Numbered from the stretch's first letter, positions 8,187 through 17,821 are shown. The stretch is DNA of 64,000 nucleotides from CAVQJU01 sp963729215 (GCA_963729215.1 CAVSND010000025.1:1-64000); one strand, 5' to 3'. Numbers and translations are program-made. The notes: generated from the letters alone by a model not told the origin.

Positions 8187-9200
8187 ATGATCGACGCCGC
8201 AACGGTACGCGAGCAGTTCCAACGGTTCTCCCGCCAATGGGATGACCAGTCGCGGCTGGCGGATTACGCAGACGTATTGAGACGGTACCTCTCGCAACCG
8301 CTGTCTGACTCCGAGACCGCATGGGCCTATCGGACTCTCGCAAACGTGCTCGCCTGTAGCGAACATGCGGCCGAAGCCGTGGACGTCCATGAAGCCTTCG
8401 AGCGCTGGCTTCCTGGCAAATCTCCGCGCCTGTCGGCAAAGGTCCCCTGGTATCCGGCGGACGACTCACCCGATGCGACAATGGGACCGGACGAATTGCG
8501 CGTGGATTTTCTCGGTCAGTCCGTTCAATTCGCCACCGCGTATGCCGCGATCGGCCGCTACGACGATTTCGTGGCGAAGGCTGATGCCGCACTCGCAGGA
8601 CTGACGCCCACGAACGACAACCTGGAGGTGCGCTTTTACGGGCTTCTCATCTTCATGACCGCGTCCCAGCTGGCCGGCGATTTCGAGCGCGCAGAGCGAC
8701 GCATCGGCGAAATGCACGCGATCGCGGACCAGGCCGAGAACGCCTCGAAGGCTTCGCAGCTGCACGCGCAGGCTGTGACATACGAGATTCAACTGGCGCG
8801 GGCACGGAACGACACAGCGCGCGTCGCCGCAAAGCTGCAACAGGCACTATCGTTGCTCGAGGAACTGGAGAGAAAAGGATCTTCAGGAAGCGATTTGAAC
8901 GGCTATCGCTTCGAGTTGGCTCATCATCTGACTCAGAGTGGCAGGCACGACCTCGCGCTGCCGCTGCTGGACGCGAAACTCGCGGCGGGAGGCGGCAGTC
9001 ATGGCGACCACCGCTACCCGTGGCTGATGCACGCGGCCGCGGTCTGGCAGGTCACGCGCGATCGTCCGCGCACGCTCGCCCTCCTGCGCGAGGCTCGCGC
9101 CCACGACCCGCGCGATCTCACGAACGACTTTCGGACGTCGGCGTTTGAGGACGTGCAAGACGATCCCGAGTTCCTGCAGACGATTGCGCGGTCAGGGTGA
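8187..9200 (+). CDS. TPR-like helical protein, unknown
   Basis: A 337-residue, all-helical, soluble protein with ATG 8187 behind GAGAGG; an adjoining TTG at 8184 is an alternative. Paired helices with Ala/Tyr/Leu spacing, such as AWAYRTLANVLACSEHAAEA and QLHAQAVTYEIQLARARND, suggest several degenerate tetratricopeptide repeats across most of its length. No enzymatic domain is seen. It is probably a protein-interaction scaffold, in the same direction as the tiny membrane gene just upstream. Confidence 0.65.
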   Translation: MIDAATVREQFQRFSRQWDDQSRLADYADVLRRYLSQPLSDSETAWAYRTLANVLACSEHAAEAVDVHEAFERWLPGKSPRLSAKVPWYPADDSPDATMGPDELRVDFLGQSVQFATAYAAIGRYDDFVAKADAALAGLTPTNDNLEVRFYGLLIFMTASQLAGDFERAERRIGEMHAIADQAENASKASQLHAQAVTYEIQLARARNDTARVAAKLQQALSLLEELERKGSSGSDLNGYRFELAHHLTQSGRHDLALPLLDAKLAAGGGSHGDHRYPWLMHAAAVWQVTRDRPRTLALLREARAHDPRDLTNDFRTSAFEDVQDDPEFLQTIARSG

Positions 9201-9271
9201 GAGCAGACATCGCGCGCTATGCAGCCTTTCGTACGGTCCCGCTGAGCGGCAACTCGGTACGCTTCTCCGTG

Positions 9272-9358
9272 TCAGGGTTCGTACGTATCTCGCGTTCCCG
9301 TTGGGGACGTACCCCCTCGCGTGATTTGAGCGTGAGGGAAGCATTCCCGCTGGGGACG
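9272..9358 (+). repeat. Dispersed intergenic repeat, family 1 (copies 6 and 7)
   Basis: TCAGGGTTCG at 9272 leads to CCCGTTGGGGACGTACCCC at 9297-9315, identical over this stretch to the copy at 3844-3862. A second, shorter copy, ATTCCCGCTGGGGACG, lies at 9343-9358. Confidence 0.55.
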
Positions 9359-9468
9359 CTATTTGCTCAGCAAATCTTCTAATCCGAACGTTTCCAAGAA
9401 ATCCAACAAGGCGACCGCGTTGAAATGAACGCGCGCGCCGGACTTGGCTGATTGCTGTGCGAAGTAAA

Positions 9469-9497
9469 AGAGCCCCCGGGCACAGCCGGGGGCTCTT
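9469..9497 (-). terminator. Intrinsic terminator of G8 copy 2
   Basis: A perfect 12-bp stem, AAGAGCCCCCGG with CCGGGGGCTCTT, closes a 5-base loop. Read on the minus strand it runs on into TTTT, 23 bases past the stop codon. Confidence 0.85.
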
Positions 9498-9519
9498 GCT
9501 CGTGCAACAGGGTTTCTGC

Positions 9520-12209
9520 TTACCGGCTGGCCTGGAGGCTGGCTCCGCCACCAGGGCCTTGGGCAGGGCCGCTGCCAAGGATGTCACCGGTGGAGACAAG
9601 CTTGACCCACAGCGAACCGTTGCCTTTGTAGTACGAGGTGGTGCTGGCCTTGCGAAGCGCATCCAGGCTGCTCCTGCGCCGTACCCGACGCTGCGGTGGT
9701 GAATCCCGGCAGCTCGAAGATCACCCACGAGCCGCTATCCAGTTCCTTCACGCTGAGGGACAGGGACGGCCTTTCGGTGGTCACCTTGATCTCGGTACCC
9801 GCTCGTACGTTGGTTTCTCCGGTGACGCGGAAATCCTTGTCATTCCGGCTGAGAACGACTGGCGGCCCCGCAGGTGCAGCGGCGCCCAGGACCCCGTTTC
9901 TGGGGCCAACGAGACCACCGAGGCCACCCCTGCCAGCGCCAGCACCGCCAGCTGCCGCAGCGCCGCCTCTACCGCCGGGACCGGCCCCTGCGCCACGACC
10001 GCCACGACCACCACCGCCGGCGGGGGCGCCGACAGTCATGCGCCCGACATCGCCCTTGCACACCGCAGCGTTCCACGTGGGCTTGATCTCGCAGGCGTCG
10101 TCGATGGCGATTCCGTCATTGTCGTCGTTGATCAGAATGAAGGAGTTCGCGACACCGTCGACCGATCCGTCCAGGTCGTGGAAGACGGAGGTCTTATAGC
10201 TGCCATTGCCGTAATCGTCGTTGCTCCACTTGTTACTCCATCGGCGGGAAATACACCGGCTTGGCGTTGACGAATTTCGCGCGCTGCACGGTGTTGTTGG
10301 AGCTCATGCCGAAGCTGGTATACAGCAGGTAGGAGATCGCTCCCGTCTTGCGGGTGGCGTTGTCCTGGAAATTGACGAAGGTGTCATTGTCCAGTTCGTG
10401 ATGGTAGTCGTAGAACTCGTAGCCGCGGATCGGGAAATCCGGCAATGCGGGTTCAGGCAAGCTGCGGCCGTACGCCATTTCCGCCGGCGTCCTGGGGTTG
10501 CCGACGTTCTCGGTTTCGCCCACGAACCGCGAGTCAACCACCCGTGACGTATAGGCGGATTGACCGAAGTTGCCGGACGCATGCGTGTAGCCAATGGCGT
10601 TGTCGGCCATCTTCAGGTTCTTGAACAGGTGCATCTCACCGCGGGCCCAGATGCCGCTATTGCGGTTCTTGTAGCTGGTGAAATCCTCGAAGACCGACGC
10701 CACTTGAGGGCCGTTCGCGTCAGCGGGATCGGCAAGGGAAATATGCCCGCCGACGGCGAAATGGCCATCGGCCCTGGGGCCGCGGTCCAACATGAAACTG
10801 TCAAAGTTCGAATGGGCGGTGTTGCCCTTGAACTCCCGCACCCGCATTCGACGTGGCCAGGTCTTCGCACTGATCTCCGTGCCTTCGAACTTACCCGTCG
10901 GATGCTCCGGCAAGGCGAACCAGAAACCTGTCGAATCGGACCCCGCAGCCACGTTGTCCCGGTAAACATTGTCCGGGTTGGTGATCCAGAACGTCGACGC
11001 CGTGTTGTCGGAAGGGATCAGGATGTCCTTGGCGTTCTGGCCGTCCGTAAGGAAGTTCTTGCCGTCCGTCGTTTTGAACGGAGCGAGGTTTGTCGCGACG
11101 CACGGCGCGTCCGGATGGCACTTGGTCAGGATCCCCAGGTTGTGGACGAGCTGGTTGCCGTGCTCCACGGCGTCTTCGAGGAAGAAACAGTGACCAATGT
11201 TGTTGTAGGTCACGTTGTTTTCAATGTCGAGGTAATTTGTGCCATGCACGGTCACGCAGCGGCTGTAGGTGTCGTGAATGGCGGAGTTCCTGATGTACTG
11301 CCCCTGCGCATCGCCGACCAGATGCCAATGGATCGGATATCGCGCCAGGTGCATGTTCTGACCCATGCGATTGAGCTCGACGCCGTCGACCAGCATCTTG
11401 CTCGCGCCCATCGCCATGATGTGGCCGCCAAAGAGCGTCGTGTCTGCGTCAGGCGACGCCTGGATCACGATATTGCGCGACAGCATGCCGACTTCGCCGC
11501 GTTCATCCACATCGAACGTGATCTTGCCGAAGTGCATGTAGTCCAGTTTCTTGTCGAGCGTGATCGTATTGCCACGGATGGCCGCAATGGTTCGCCGCTC
11601 TGCCTGATGCGGATCGAAATCCGTTGACGCGAGGACGATCACGTCGCCGACCCGCCAACCCGCGGCGTTCAGGACGTCAATCGAGTTGCTGCCGGCTTCG
11701 GCGGTCTTGGACAGCTTCGTCCAGGAGTTCGTCCGGTTGCCGTGCAGGCTGAGGGTTCCACCCATCAGCATGATCGCTCGGTCACTGCGGTCACTCGTGA
11801 CACTCGCGGCGGGAACACTGATGTCTTCGTCTTTGACGTTGTCGGTGAGGGTAATGGTCGCCTTGCGCGTGTGGGGTTTGGCTTCTGTGCCAATCTCCAA
11901 CTCCCCGTGCACCATGATCCACTCGGTGGTCAGCTCCAGGTCCTTGTTATCCGCGAAGCTGAGGATGCCGTCGAGCTTGATACCATGCAGCGGCGGCGGA
12001 CTGACGTCGAGGATGACGTTCATATCCTTCTCAATGGTGACCACGTCGTCTTTGGCGGGCACCTTCTTGTCAGGCCAGGTGGCAGGATCAGACCAGCGCT
12101 TGGCCGCCGGCGATCCAGCATTCTGAGCCTGAACGACAGCGAATGCGCTGACGAGCAGGAATGCCGGCAGGAGCGAAGCAAGAAGGAACGAGCGATGGTG
12201 CGTACTCAC
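9520..12209 (-). CDS. Secreted G8-domain / beta-helix protein, copy 2 (frameshifted)
   Basis: Start GTG 12209 behind GGAGGG; signal peptide ending AVVQAQ; G8 domain at about residues 32-160; beta-helix-like middle with many H/N-rich turns; a Gly/Ala/Pro-rich linker; then a C-terminal beta domain (WVIFELPGF...). Two inserted bases, one in the CC at 10238-10239 and one in the CC at 9673-9674, split the frame. Removing both gives 895 residues ending just before the terminator. Copy 1 is homologous over the whole length available. It is probably secreted or surface attached. Substrate unknown; a polysaccharide ligand is inferred from the fold. Confidence 0.8.
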
Positions 12210-12372
12210 GGAATCAACCCTCCGTACTCGAAGATGACCGAGAACCGCAGCGGCAAAGCGGAGCGCGATCCGGCGCCCCGCAAACCTCGAACCCGAAGAG
12301 AATAGCCGATTTCGCCTCCGCCAGCCGGCCCGAGCGTAAGGTGGCCCGCTCCACCGCCTAGGAGTCCGGGAC

Positions 12373-14007
12373 TCATCCCGAATTGCGCCGGGCTCTGCGC
12401 CGCGCGGCCTTCGATACCTCGCCGAACATGTTCCGTCGCAACATCGCGGATGCGGTCACGACCGCGCCTGAGAGCGCACCCATGACCCCGCACATGCCGA
12501 TATCCTGCCCGGTCAGGAACAGGCTGCGAATGGGCGTGTGGGGGCTGAGGTCGCGCGATTCGAATCGCCCTGGCGTGTGTGCCAGACCATACATCTCGCC
12601 ATGCGGTGCGTTCGCGAAGTGTTGCGTGGACAGCGGCGTCGAGAGTTCCCAGGTCGTGACGGTGCCGGACGCGGCCGGCACGTGTCGAGAGAGTTCAACG
12701 AGGAGACGCTCTGCGAGCCGCGTCTTGGCCGCCTCGTAGGCGTCTGGCCGCCGCTTCCACGCTGATGCCGCCCACTGCGAGAAACGCTCATAGCGCGCCA
12801 GCGTCACGACTTCCATGGTGTGCCGGTTCGGGTAACGCGCCTCGAACGATGGATCTTTCGCAGATGGAAACGAGATGTACAGAAACGGGAAGGGCGCGTC
12901 GAGATCGGCATCGAAGGCGGCCAGATTGCGGTCGAAATCAAGACTCGGATGGACCCACAGGTTCGCGGGATCCAACCTCGGCGCCGCCGCAGGAAACGTC
13001 AAGCCCGCGTACAGACACAGATGTCCGCTGGTGGCAGAAAGGTATCGAGTCCGCGCGGCGAGATGCTGTGCCTTTATTGGCACTCCAGCGCCTAACATCC
13101 GATCCATCGTCGTTCGAACCCCTGCGTCGCTCACGATGGCGTTCGCGCGGAATTCACGGCCATCGGTCATGCGCACGCCGATGGCGCGCGTGCCGTCGAT
13201 GAGGATGCGGTCGACCTCGGCGCTCACGACCACCGCACCGCCCGCTCGTTCGATGGTCGGGAGCAGGCTCGCGGCGATCTGGCCGGCGCCTCCGATGGGA
13301 TACGCCGCGCCCCCGAAATAGTGCTCGGCAATCACCGCGTGCACACCAAAACTGCTCTGGCTTGGCGGCAGGCCGTAGTCGCCCCATTGCGCCGTCAGCA
13401 CGGCTCGAAGCTCTCGACTCGCGCCCAGATCGTCGAGCACCCGTCCGGTTGTGCGCCGCGCGAATCTCAGAAACGGCGCACGCAGTCCCGGGCCGAGGAT
13501 GCCACTGAGGAACGGGGGCAACGCTTTCTCGACGAAGTAGAGCGGCAAGCCCCGCAGACATTGCCGGATGGCGATGAAGTACCGATCGATCGCGTCTCGC
13601 TCGCGAGGAAACGTCCGAACGAGCGCCTCACGCAACTGTTCCCGGCCGCTGACGTAGTCGAAGCGGAGGCCGTCAATGTTCACGCGGTCGTACACGTCGG
13701 GCATCGCGTGCCAGGACAGTCGGCCTTCCGCCAGGTACTCGAACAGCGCCTGCGCTGGCGAGCCCGCGGTGTGGACCTGACCGACATAGTGCACGCCGAC
13801 GTCCCACTCGAAGCCGGGGCGATGGAACACGTGGGTGAAGCCGCCGGCTGTGTAGTGTCGCTCGAGGACCAGCACCCGCTGCCCCGCCGCTTTGGCCAAG
13901 AGCGCAGCGGTCCCCAGGCCGCCGATGCCGGAGCCGACTACGATAGCGTCGAACGGTCCGGTGTCGCGGAACTGTTTATACGGCGTGCCAACAAAGCGAC
14001 TGGCCAT
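12373..14007 (-). CDS. RetSat / CrtI-like FAD-dependent oxidoreductase
   Basis: A 544-residue protein from ATG 14007; a GTG at 14037 is an alternative. Near residues 20-35 the motif VVGSGIGGLG followed by VLVLERH is the FAD-binding Rossmann start, and TAGGFTHVFHRPGFEWDVG matches the phytoene desaturase / all-trans-retinol 13,14-reductase group. The C-terminal LFLTGQDIGMCGVMGALSG is the second FAD-contacting motif. Members saturate, desaturate or isomerise polyene chains using FAD. No carotenoid genes lie nearby, so the substrate is open. It is monocistronic and convergent to nothing obvious. Confidence 0.8.
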   Translation of the reverse strand: MASRFVGTPYKQFRDTGPFDAIVVGSGIGGLGTAALLAKAAGQRVLVLERHYTAGGFTHVFHRPGFEWDVGVHYVGQVHTAGSPAQALFEYLAEGRLSWHAMPDVYDRVNIDGLRFDYVSGREQLREALVRTFPRERDAIDRYFIAIRQCLRGLPLYFVEKALPPFLSGILGPGLRAPFLRFARRTTGRVLDDLGASRELRAVLTAQWGDYGLPPSQSSFGVHAVIAEHYFGGAAYPIGGAGQIAASLLPTIERAGGAVVVSAEVDRILIDGTRAIGVRMTDGREFRANAIVSDAGVRTTMDRMLGAGVPIKAQHLAARTRYLSATSGHLCLYAGLTFPAAAPRLDPANLWVHPSLDFDRNLAAFDADLDAPFPFLYISFPSAKDPSFEARYPNRHTMEVVTLARYERFSQWAASAWKRRPDAYEAAKTRLAERLLVELSRHVPAASGTVTTWELSTPLSTQHFANAPHGEMYGLAHTPGRFESRDLSPHTPIRSLFLTGQDIGMCGVMGALSGAVVTASAMLRRNMFGEVSKAARRRARRNSG

Positions 14008-14105
14008 CCGCCAGGAACTCCCGGAGTCCGTCGTCACCTCAGCTCAGTGGTGGAGCATGGCACGCGGGAGAATCGGCCGTCCAGTCGGTTAACACAACGA
14101 ACGTC

Positions 14106-15032
14106 TTACAGCGACGCAAATCTTTCATCGAAGAACTTCACGATCCGTTCCCAGGAATCAACGCTGGCTTTCGCGTTCAGCTCCGGCGTGCCTCCAAGCT
14201 CGAAATCGAGTCCCGTTACCGGGTGCACGAAGTGCGTCGCCCCGAAGGAAACGTGTGGATGTGGCGGCATGATCCCGTGCCCAGCGCCTTCATAGGAGAG
14301 GTGTTCTACCGAGAACGGGTGTCCTCGATCTCGAAGACGACGCGCCGCGATCTCGGCCAGGAGACTCGAGGGCCACACTTGGTCGTCCGTGCCAGAAATC
14401 AAGAGGACCGGCCCGTTGATACGCTCGACGGGAATCTCGGCAGCCGATACAGTGGCAGTGTCCGATAAGCCTGCGACAAAACCTCGCGTCAGGCGCAGCG
14501 GCGTTTGATGCCAATCAACGGCCGTGGGCTCGAACTGCGCGAATGGCAGGTCACGGCCGTTATGGCACCAGGCGGAGACGGGTGCTTCAGCGGTTCGAGA
14601 AAGGCCGGCATAGAGCAGACCGCTCGGCGCCCAGCCGACCACTGCTTTGATCTCCCGATACGTCGCGGCAATCAGAAGCGCGAGTTCACCACCACGCGAC
14701 CCTCCAGCAATGCCCATGGCGGCTGGACGGATCTCTTCACGGCTCGCCAGCCACCGGATCGCGCAACCAAAGTACTCAAGGGGAATGCGTTTTAGCTCTT
14801 GGGGAAGGTGCTCCATGCCGAAATACGCTAAAGCGAACGTCGCGATGCCGTGCGCCGCGAGCGGCAGCGCAGGCAGTGCGAAGATGCCTGGCGCGGAGCC
14901 GCCGACGGCGATGACGACGGGATGCGGAGGCGGACCTGCTGGCAGGAAGAGGGTACCGACCAGGCCGTCGTCGCGAACGACGATAGAGCGCAGACCAGGG
15001 TCAATCATCGTGCGGTCATCCCCGCACAGCAT
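14106..15032 (-). CDS. BAAT C-terminal-type acyl-CoA thioesterase / dienelactone-hydrolase-like enzyme
   Basis: A 308-residue alpha/beta hydrolase; ATG 15008 is an alternative start. The nucleophile elbow is GIAGGSRGGE (Ser near 113), the acid is in GTDDQVWPSS and the histidine in GAGHGI, matching the order of the acyl-CoA thioester hydrolase / BAAT C-terminal family. The eukaryotic N-terminal domain is missing, as is usual for bacterial members. It could hydrolyse acyl-CoA thioesters or other small esters. It follows the flavoprotein gene's direction but has a 70-base gap, so co-transcription is possible. Confidence 0.75.
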   Translation of the reverse strand: MLCGDDRTMIDPGLRSIVVRDDGLVGTLFLPAGPPPHPVVIAVGGSAPGIFALPALPLAAHGIATFALAYFGMEHLPQELKRIPLEYFGCAIRWLASREEIRPAAMGIAGGSRGGELALLIAATYREIKAVVGWAPSGLLYAGLSRTAEAPVSAWCHNGRDLPFAQFEPTAVDWHQTPLRLTRGFVAGLSDTATVSAAEIPVERINGPVLLISGTDDQVWPSSLLAEIAARRLRDRGHPFSVEHLSYEGAGHGIMPPHPHVSFGATHFVHPVTGLDFELGGTPELNAKASVDSWERIVKFFDERFASL

Positions 15033-15208
15033 AGCTTCTCACCCCGACGCGGCATGCGAAGCGAGCTGTACGTCTCGGCAAGCTCCGCCTCCGGTTTGCA
15101 GCCGCGGCCACTGAGCCAGCCGCAGGTCGGTCAAGGGGTTGAGATGACCGGCGATCCTTCCCTGCGTCTGATTGACGTGTTGTTCAACCCGTGAGACGGT
15201 AAGCATCC

Positions 15209-15805
15209 ATGATTCGTCGCGTCCGAGAAAAGGCGCCCATTCTCGTAGTCATGGGCAGGTTTCTCTTAGCGCTGATCGCCAGTACGACGACCGCTGGACT
15301 GGTGTCGTTTGCGATGATGTGGTTTCTGTTGAGAAACTGGGAGCACAACGACCCCATCCAAGCAGCGCGAACGGTAGGCGCAGGTGTTGCGATTCTGGGT
15401 GTAGCCATAGGTGGACTCGCTGTGTACTTGATCCTCCTGATCGGAGTATGGCGTCCGCTTACCTTTCGTGTCGTGGTTGGACTGGGTGCCATTCTCGGAA
15501 ATCTTCCCTTTGCGTTCCTGGTGATGATCGTCGTCTCCCTTCAACTGGGGCACGGACATTCCTCTACAGAAATCGCCAAGGGTTGGCACGGACTGCCGGG
15601 CGCCGTCCAAGACATCGTGATGGGCACCGTGACCGGCGTTATTTCGTCAGCGATCTTCTGGATGGTTGGAATCTGGAGGACGGGGCTCGAGCATGGACGG
15701 CTTAATACGCTGCTGGAAAGTACCCGCCTGGCGGCGGTCGAGGCCCCGCGCCCGCTGGCGGACACGTTCCCCGGCTCGGCGCCGACTGCGCGGCATCTGC
15801 AATGA
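15209..15805 (+). CDS. Four-helix membrane protein, unknown
   Basis: A 198-residue protein with four hydrophobic segments at about residues 15-43, 55-80, 85-110 and 130-153, and a hydrophilic Pro/Ala-rich tail. The start is ATG 15209; ATG 15251 would still keep the first helix. No family is recognised. It lies just upstream of a convergent small gene and before the second repeat-rich accessory stretch. Confidence 0.6.
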   Translation: MIRRVREKAPILVVMGRFLLALIASTTTAGLVSFAMMWFLLRNWEHNDPIQAARTVGAGVAILGVAIGGLAVYLILLIGVWRPLTFRVVVGLGAILGNLPFAFLVMIVVSLQLGHGHSSTEIAKGWHGLPGAVQDIVMGTVTGVISSAIFWMVGIWRTGLEHGRLNTLLESTRLAAVEAPRPLADTFPGSAPTARHLQ

Positions 15806-15849
15806 CGCCCATCGATCCGGCCACGTCACGCGCACCTTCGCCATCGTTG

Positions 15850-16065
15850 TCAGTCCTCTTCCTCTAGCCGCTCCACCCACTCTTGGACTCTCTCGGCGGT
15901 GAGTTCTTCCTCGCCGTCGAGAAACTCCGACCCGCGGGTGACGCTGAAGTATTGGCCCAGTGCGGCCTCCAGCTCGTTGGCGGCGTCGTCCAGCTCCCAT
16001 CGTGCTCTCGCGATGCGCTGCACAATCGGTCTGACCTGTTCGGCTTGTTCGAGTGTGATTTTCAT
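15850..16065 (-). CDS. Small acidic helical protein, unknown
   Basis: A 71-residue protein rich in Glu, Ala and Arg (IARARWELDDAANELEAALG, then EELTAERVQEWVERLEEE), predicted to be two or three helices, possibly a coiled coil. There is no signal peptide. GAGGAC is too far upstream to be a good ribosome binding site, so the start is provisional. Not recognised. Confidence 0.45.
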   Translation of the reverse strand: MKITLEQAEQVRPIVQRIARARWELDDAANELEAALGQYFSVTRGSEFLDGEEELTAERVQEWVERLEEED

Positions 16066-16204
16066 TGGCGTTGTCGTCGGACGTCCTCATACGGGATAAC
16101 GGTCGCGACCATGAAGGCAGCAAGTCCCGTCGCAAACCGCCGAGAACGGACACCTGCATGTCTAAGCGTGAAGGCGAGCCGAGCGCGACTGTTCCAATCC
16201 CACG

Positions 16205-16272
16205 TCAGGCAGCCCGTAAGATCCGGCGGAACATCGGTCCGCAACAGCGGAGGATTTCCGTTGGGCACGCCA
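16205..16272 (+). repeat. Dispersed intergenic repeat, family 1 (copy 8)
   Basis: TCAGGCAGCCCGTAAGATC at 16205 and ATTTCCGTTGGGCACGCCA at 16254-16272. It is more diverged than the other copies. It ends 25 bases before a perfect TATAAT (16297-16302) that probably serves the next gene. Confidence 0.45.
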
Positions 16273-16336
16273 AGTGTCGCGCACGGCCTGCGATGCTATA
16301 ATTCCGTCCCTTTCGTCATCCATTGATTGACTGCGA

Positions 16337-16885
16337 ATGCTAAGCGCCAGGCGGTACCTACTCGCGTTGCCGTTGCTGACTGCCACGCTGTCTTGCAGCG
16401 CGCCAGGGGCCTCCGCGCCATCGAATGCCGCTCAGAGTTGTGTCGTCGCATCAAACAGTGTGCTCGTGAGCGCGGGAGATACGCTGAGGATGAAGTTTGC
16501 CGTTCCTGCGAGCAGCACCGCGGATATCCTTTCGTACAAGCTAGACTACCTCCCCAACCCGCTCGTATCCGGCCCTAGCCTTTTGTGCCAGCTTTTCAAC
16601 GGAGACCGCCTGCTTGGCGACGGTCCGTGCGGCGGTCACTTCCAAAGCTCCGCGGCCGTGGTGAGACTTCCGGGCGCTCCCCTGATCGATTTCTCCACAA
16701 TTGCGGCAGGCACATCAACCGGCCGTATCGACTTCAAGGTCACCGGAGGACAGTTTGCCTTTGACGGAAGGGGCACGGTTTTCATCGGGCACCTGATCAC
16801 GACCAGCACGGGGCCCTCCTGGGCGATCGAGGCATCTGGTACAACGTCTCCCCTCGAGCTTGTCTCCCCGTCGTGCCACTCATAG
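16337..16885 (+). CDS. Putative lipoprotein, unknown
   Basis: A 182-residue product. The N-terminus (LLALPLLTATLSC) is a lipoprotein signal with Cys at about residue 20. The mature part has four or more cysteines (QSCVV, LLCQLF, GPCGGH, PSCHS), suggesting disulfide bonds outside the cytoplasm, and alternating beta strands. TATAAT lies 35 bases upstream of the ATG, without a clear -35. Family not recognised. It is a lone gene between family-1 repeats. Confidence 0.6.
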   Translation: MLSARRYLLALPLLTATLSCSAPGASAPSNAAQSCVVASNSVLVSAGDTLRMKFAVPASSTADILSYKLDYLPNPLVSGPSLLCQLFNGDRLLGDGPCGGHFQSSAAVVRLPGAPLIDFSTIAAGTSTGRIDFKVTGGQFAFDGRGTVFIGHLITTSTGPSWAIEASGTTSPLELVSPSCHS

Positions 16886-17000
16886 CGCGGGAGATTGGGT
16901 CATGCGACGCGGACAGCGCCGCTCGCACTTACGGTGAGCAGCCTCTCCGGTTGGTGATACGCCGATCTCGACCCACGCCGCCGGACGGTCAGATCACAAA

Positions 17001-17060
17001 ATCCCGTTGAAGACCGGGCAGTAATCAATCGCGATTCCCGTTGAGTGTTCGGACCCGCGC
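17001..17060 (+). repeat. Dispersed intergenic repeat, family 1 (two diverged copies)
   Basis: ATCCCGTTGAAGACCG at 17001-17016 and GATTCCCGTTGAGTGTTCGG at 17033-17052. The second runs into TGAGTGTTCGGACCCGCGC (17042-17060), nearly identical to 3914-3932, linking the two accessory stretches. Confidence 0.4.
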
Positions 17061-17098
17061 GGGCCATCGGAAAACCGGTCTATGGTCGGATTCCGCCC

Positions 17099-17596
17099 TC
17101 AGAGTCTCGGGACCAGCTCGCACGTCGAGATCTTCTCCAGCCGAACGACGGCGAGCTGCCGGCCAAAGACGCCTGGCAGCGCCGCGAAGTGGCCGGGTCC
17201 CGCGATTCGCAGCGACTGCGTGTTGAGGGACTCAGGTGCGAGGAGCGAACGGCAGCTTGCAACGGCCGGGTCGTGCCGGTCGGCAATCGTCAGCTCCACG
17301 AACGGATCCATCTTCCGGTTGAAGCCCGCCAGACTGGTACCGCCTCCGTTGAATGCCACAACGCCGACGCCAGCGATGAAGAACTGTCGCCCGACCGGCC
17401 GTTGCTGGCTCACCGAGGCGAGCGTGATCGTTTGGATTTGAGAATCGCCTTCGCGTGGCAGCGAACTGCCCGGGCGGACCGCGAGCTCGCTTGCCCAATC
17501 TTCGCCTTTGGGCACACGGTGCGCGCAGCCAGCGACCAAAGCCGACACGGCGAGCACAGCCGTCGGCCAGCACGTACACAACCAGAATCTCTTCAT
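17099..17596 (-). CDS. Putative lipoprotein, unknown
   Basis: A 165-residue product when started at ATG 17596; the frame is open further upstream, but only this start gives a clean lipoprotein signal (AVLAVSALVAGC). The mature part has a strand-rich centre (FFIAGVGVVAFNGGG) and a pair of cysteines. No family recognised. Solitary, between family-1 repeats. Confidence 0.55.
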   Translation of the reverse strand: MKRFWLCTCWPTAVLAVSALVAGCAHRVPKGEDWASELAVRPGSSLPREGDSQIQTITLASVSQQRPVGRQFFIAGVGVVAFNGGGTSLAGFNRKMDPFVELTIADRHDPAVASCRSLLAPESLNTQSLRIAGPGHFAALPGVFGRQLAVVRLEKISTCELVPRL

Positions 17597-17760
17597 GCGC
17601 ACTCGATTGGGGCGCGGTGGATCAGAACCGGGGGATCTCGATGATACCAGTGCTCGCCAGCGTCTCAGGCTGGAAAGCCCGGCCTCGAGGTATATGCGCG
17701 GCAAGGATGTGAACGGTCGCGCACAATGCACCGCCGATTCGTCTGGTTGATCGGCCGAAT

Positions 17761-17821
17761 CTCAGGCCGCGATCCCTGAGAATCGAGTCAGTCCACCATG
17801 ATTGGTTTCCCGTTGGGGACG
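17761..17821 (+). repeat. Dispersed intergenic repeat, family 1 (best copy)
   Basis: CTCAGG-ccgcgatc-CCTGAG hairpin, GAATCGAGT, then TTTCCCGTTGGGGACG at 17806-17821. It matches the 4510-4567 copy in both blocks. Confidence 0.55.

Larger units (their letters stand above)
9201..9519. other. Intergenic region between the TPR-like gene and G8 copy 2
   Basis: These 319 bases hold two family-1 repeats (within 9272-9358) and the terminator of the minus-strand G8 gene (9469-9497). No gene is seen. Confidence 0.5.
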
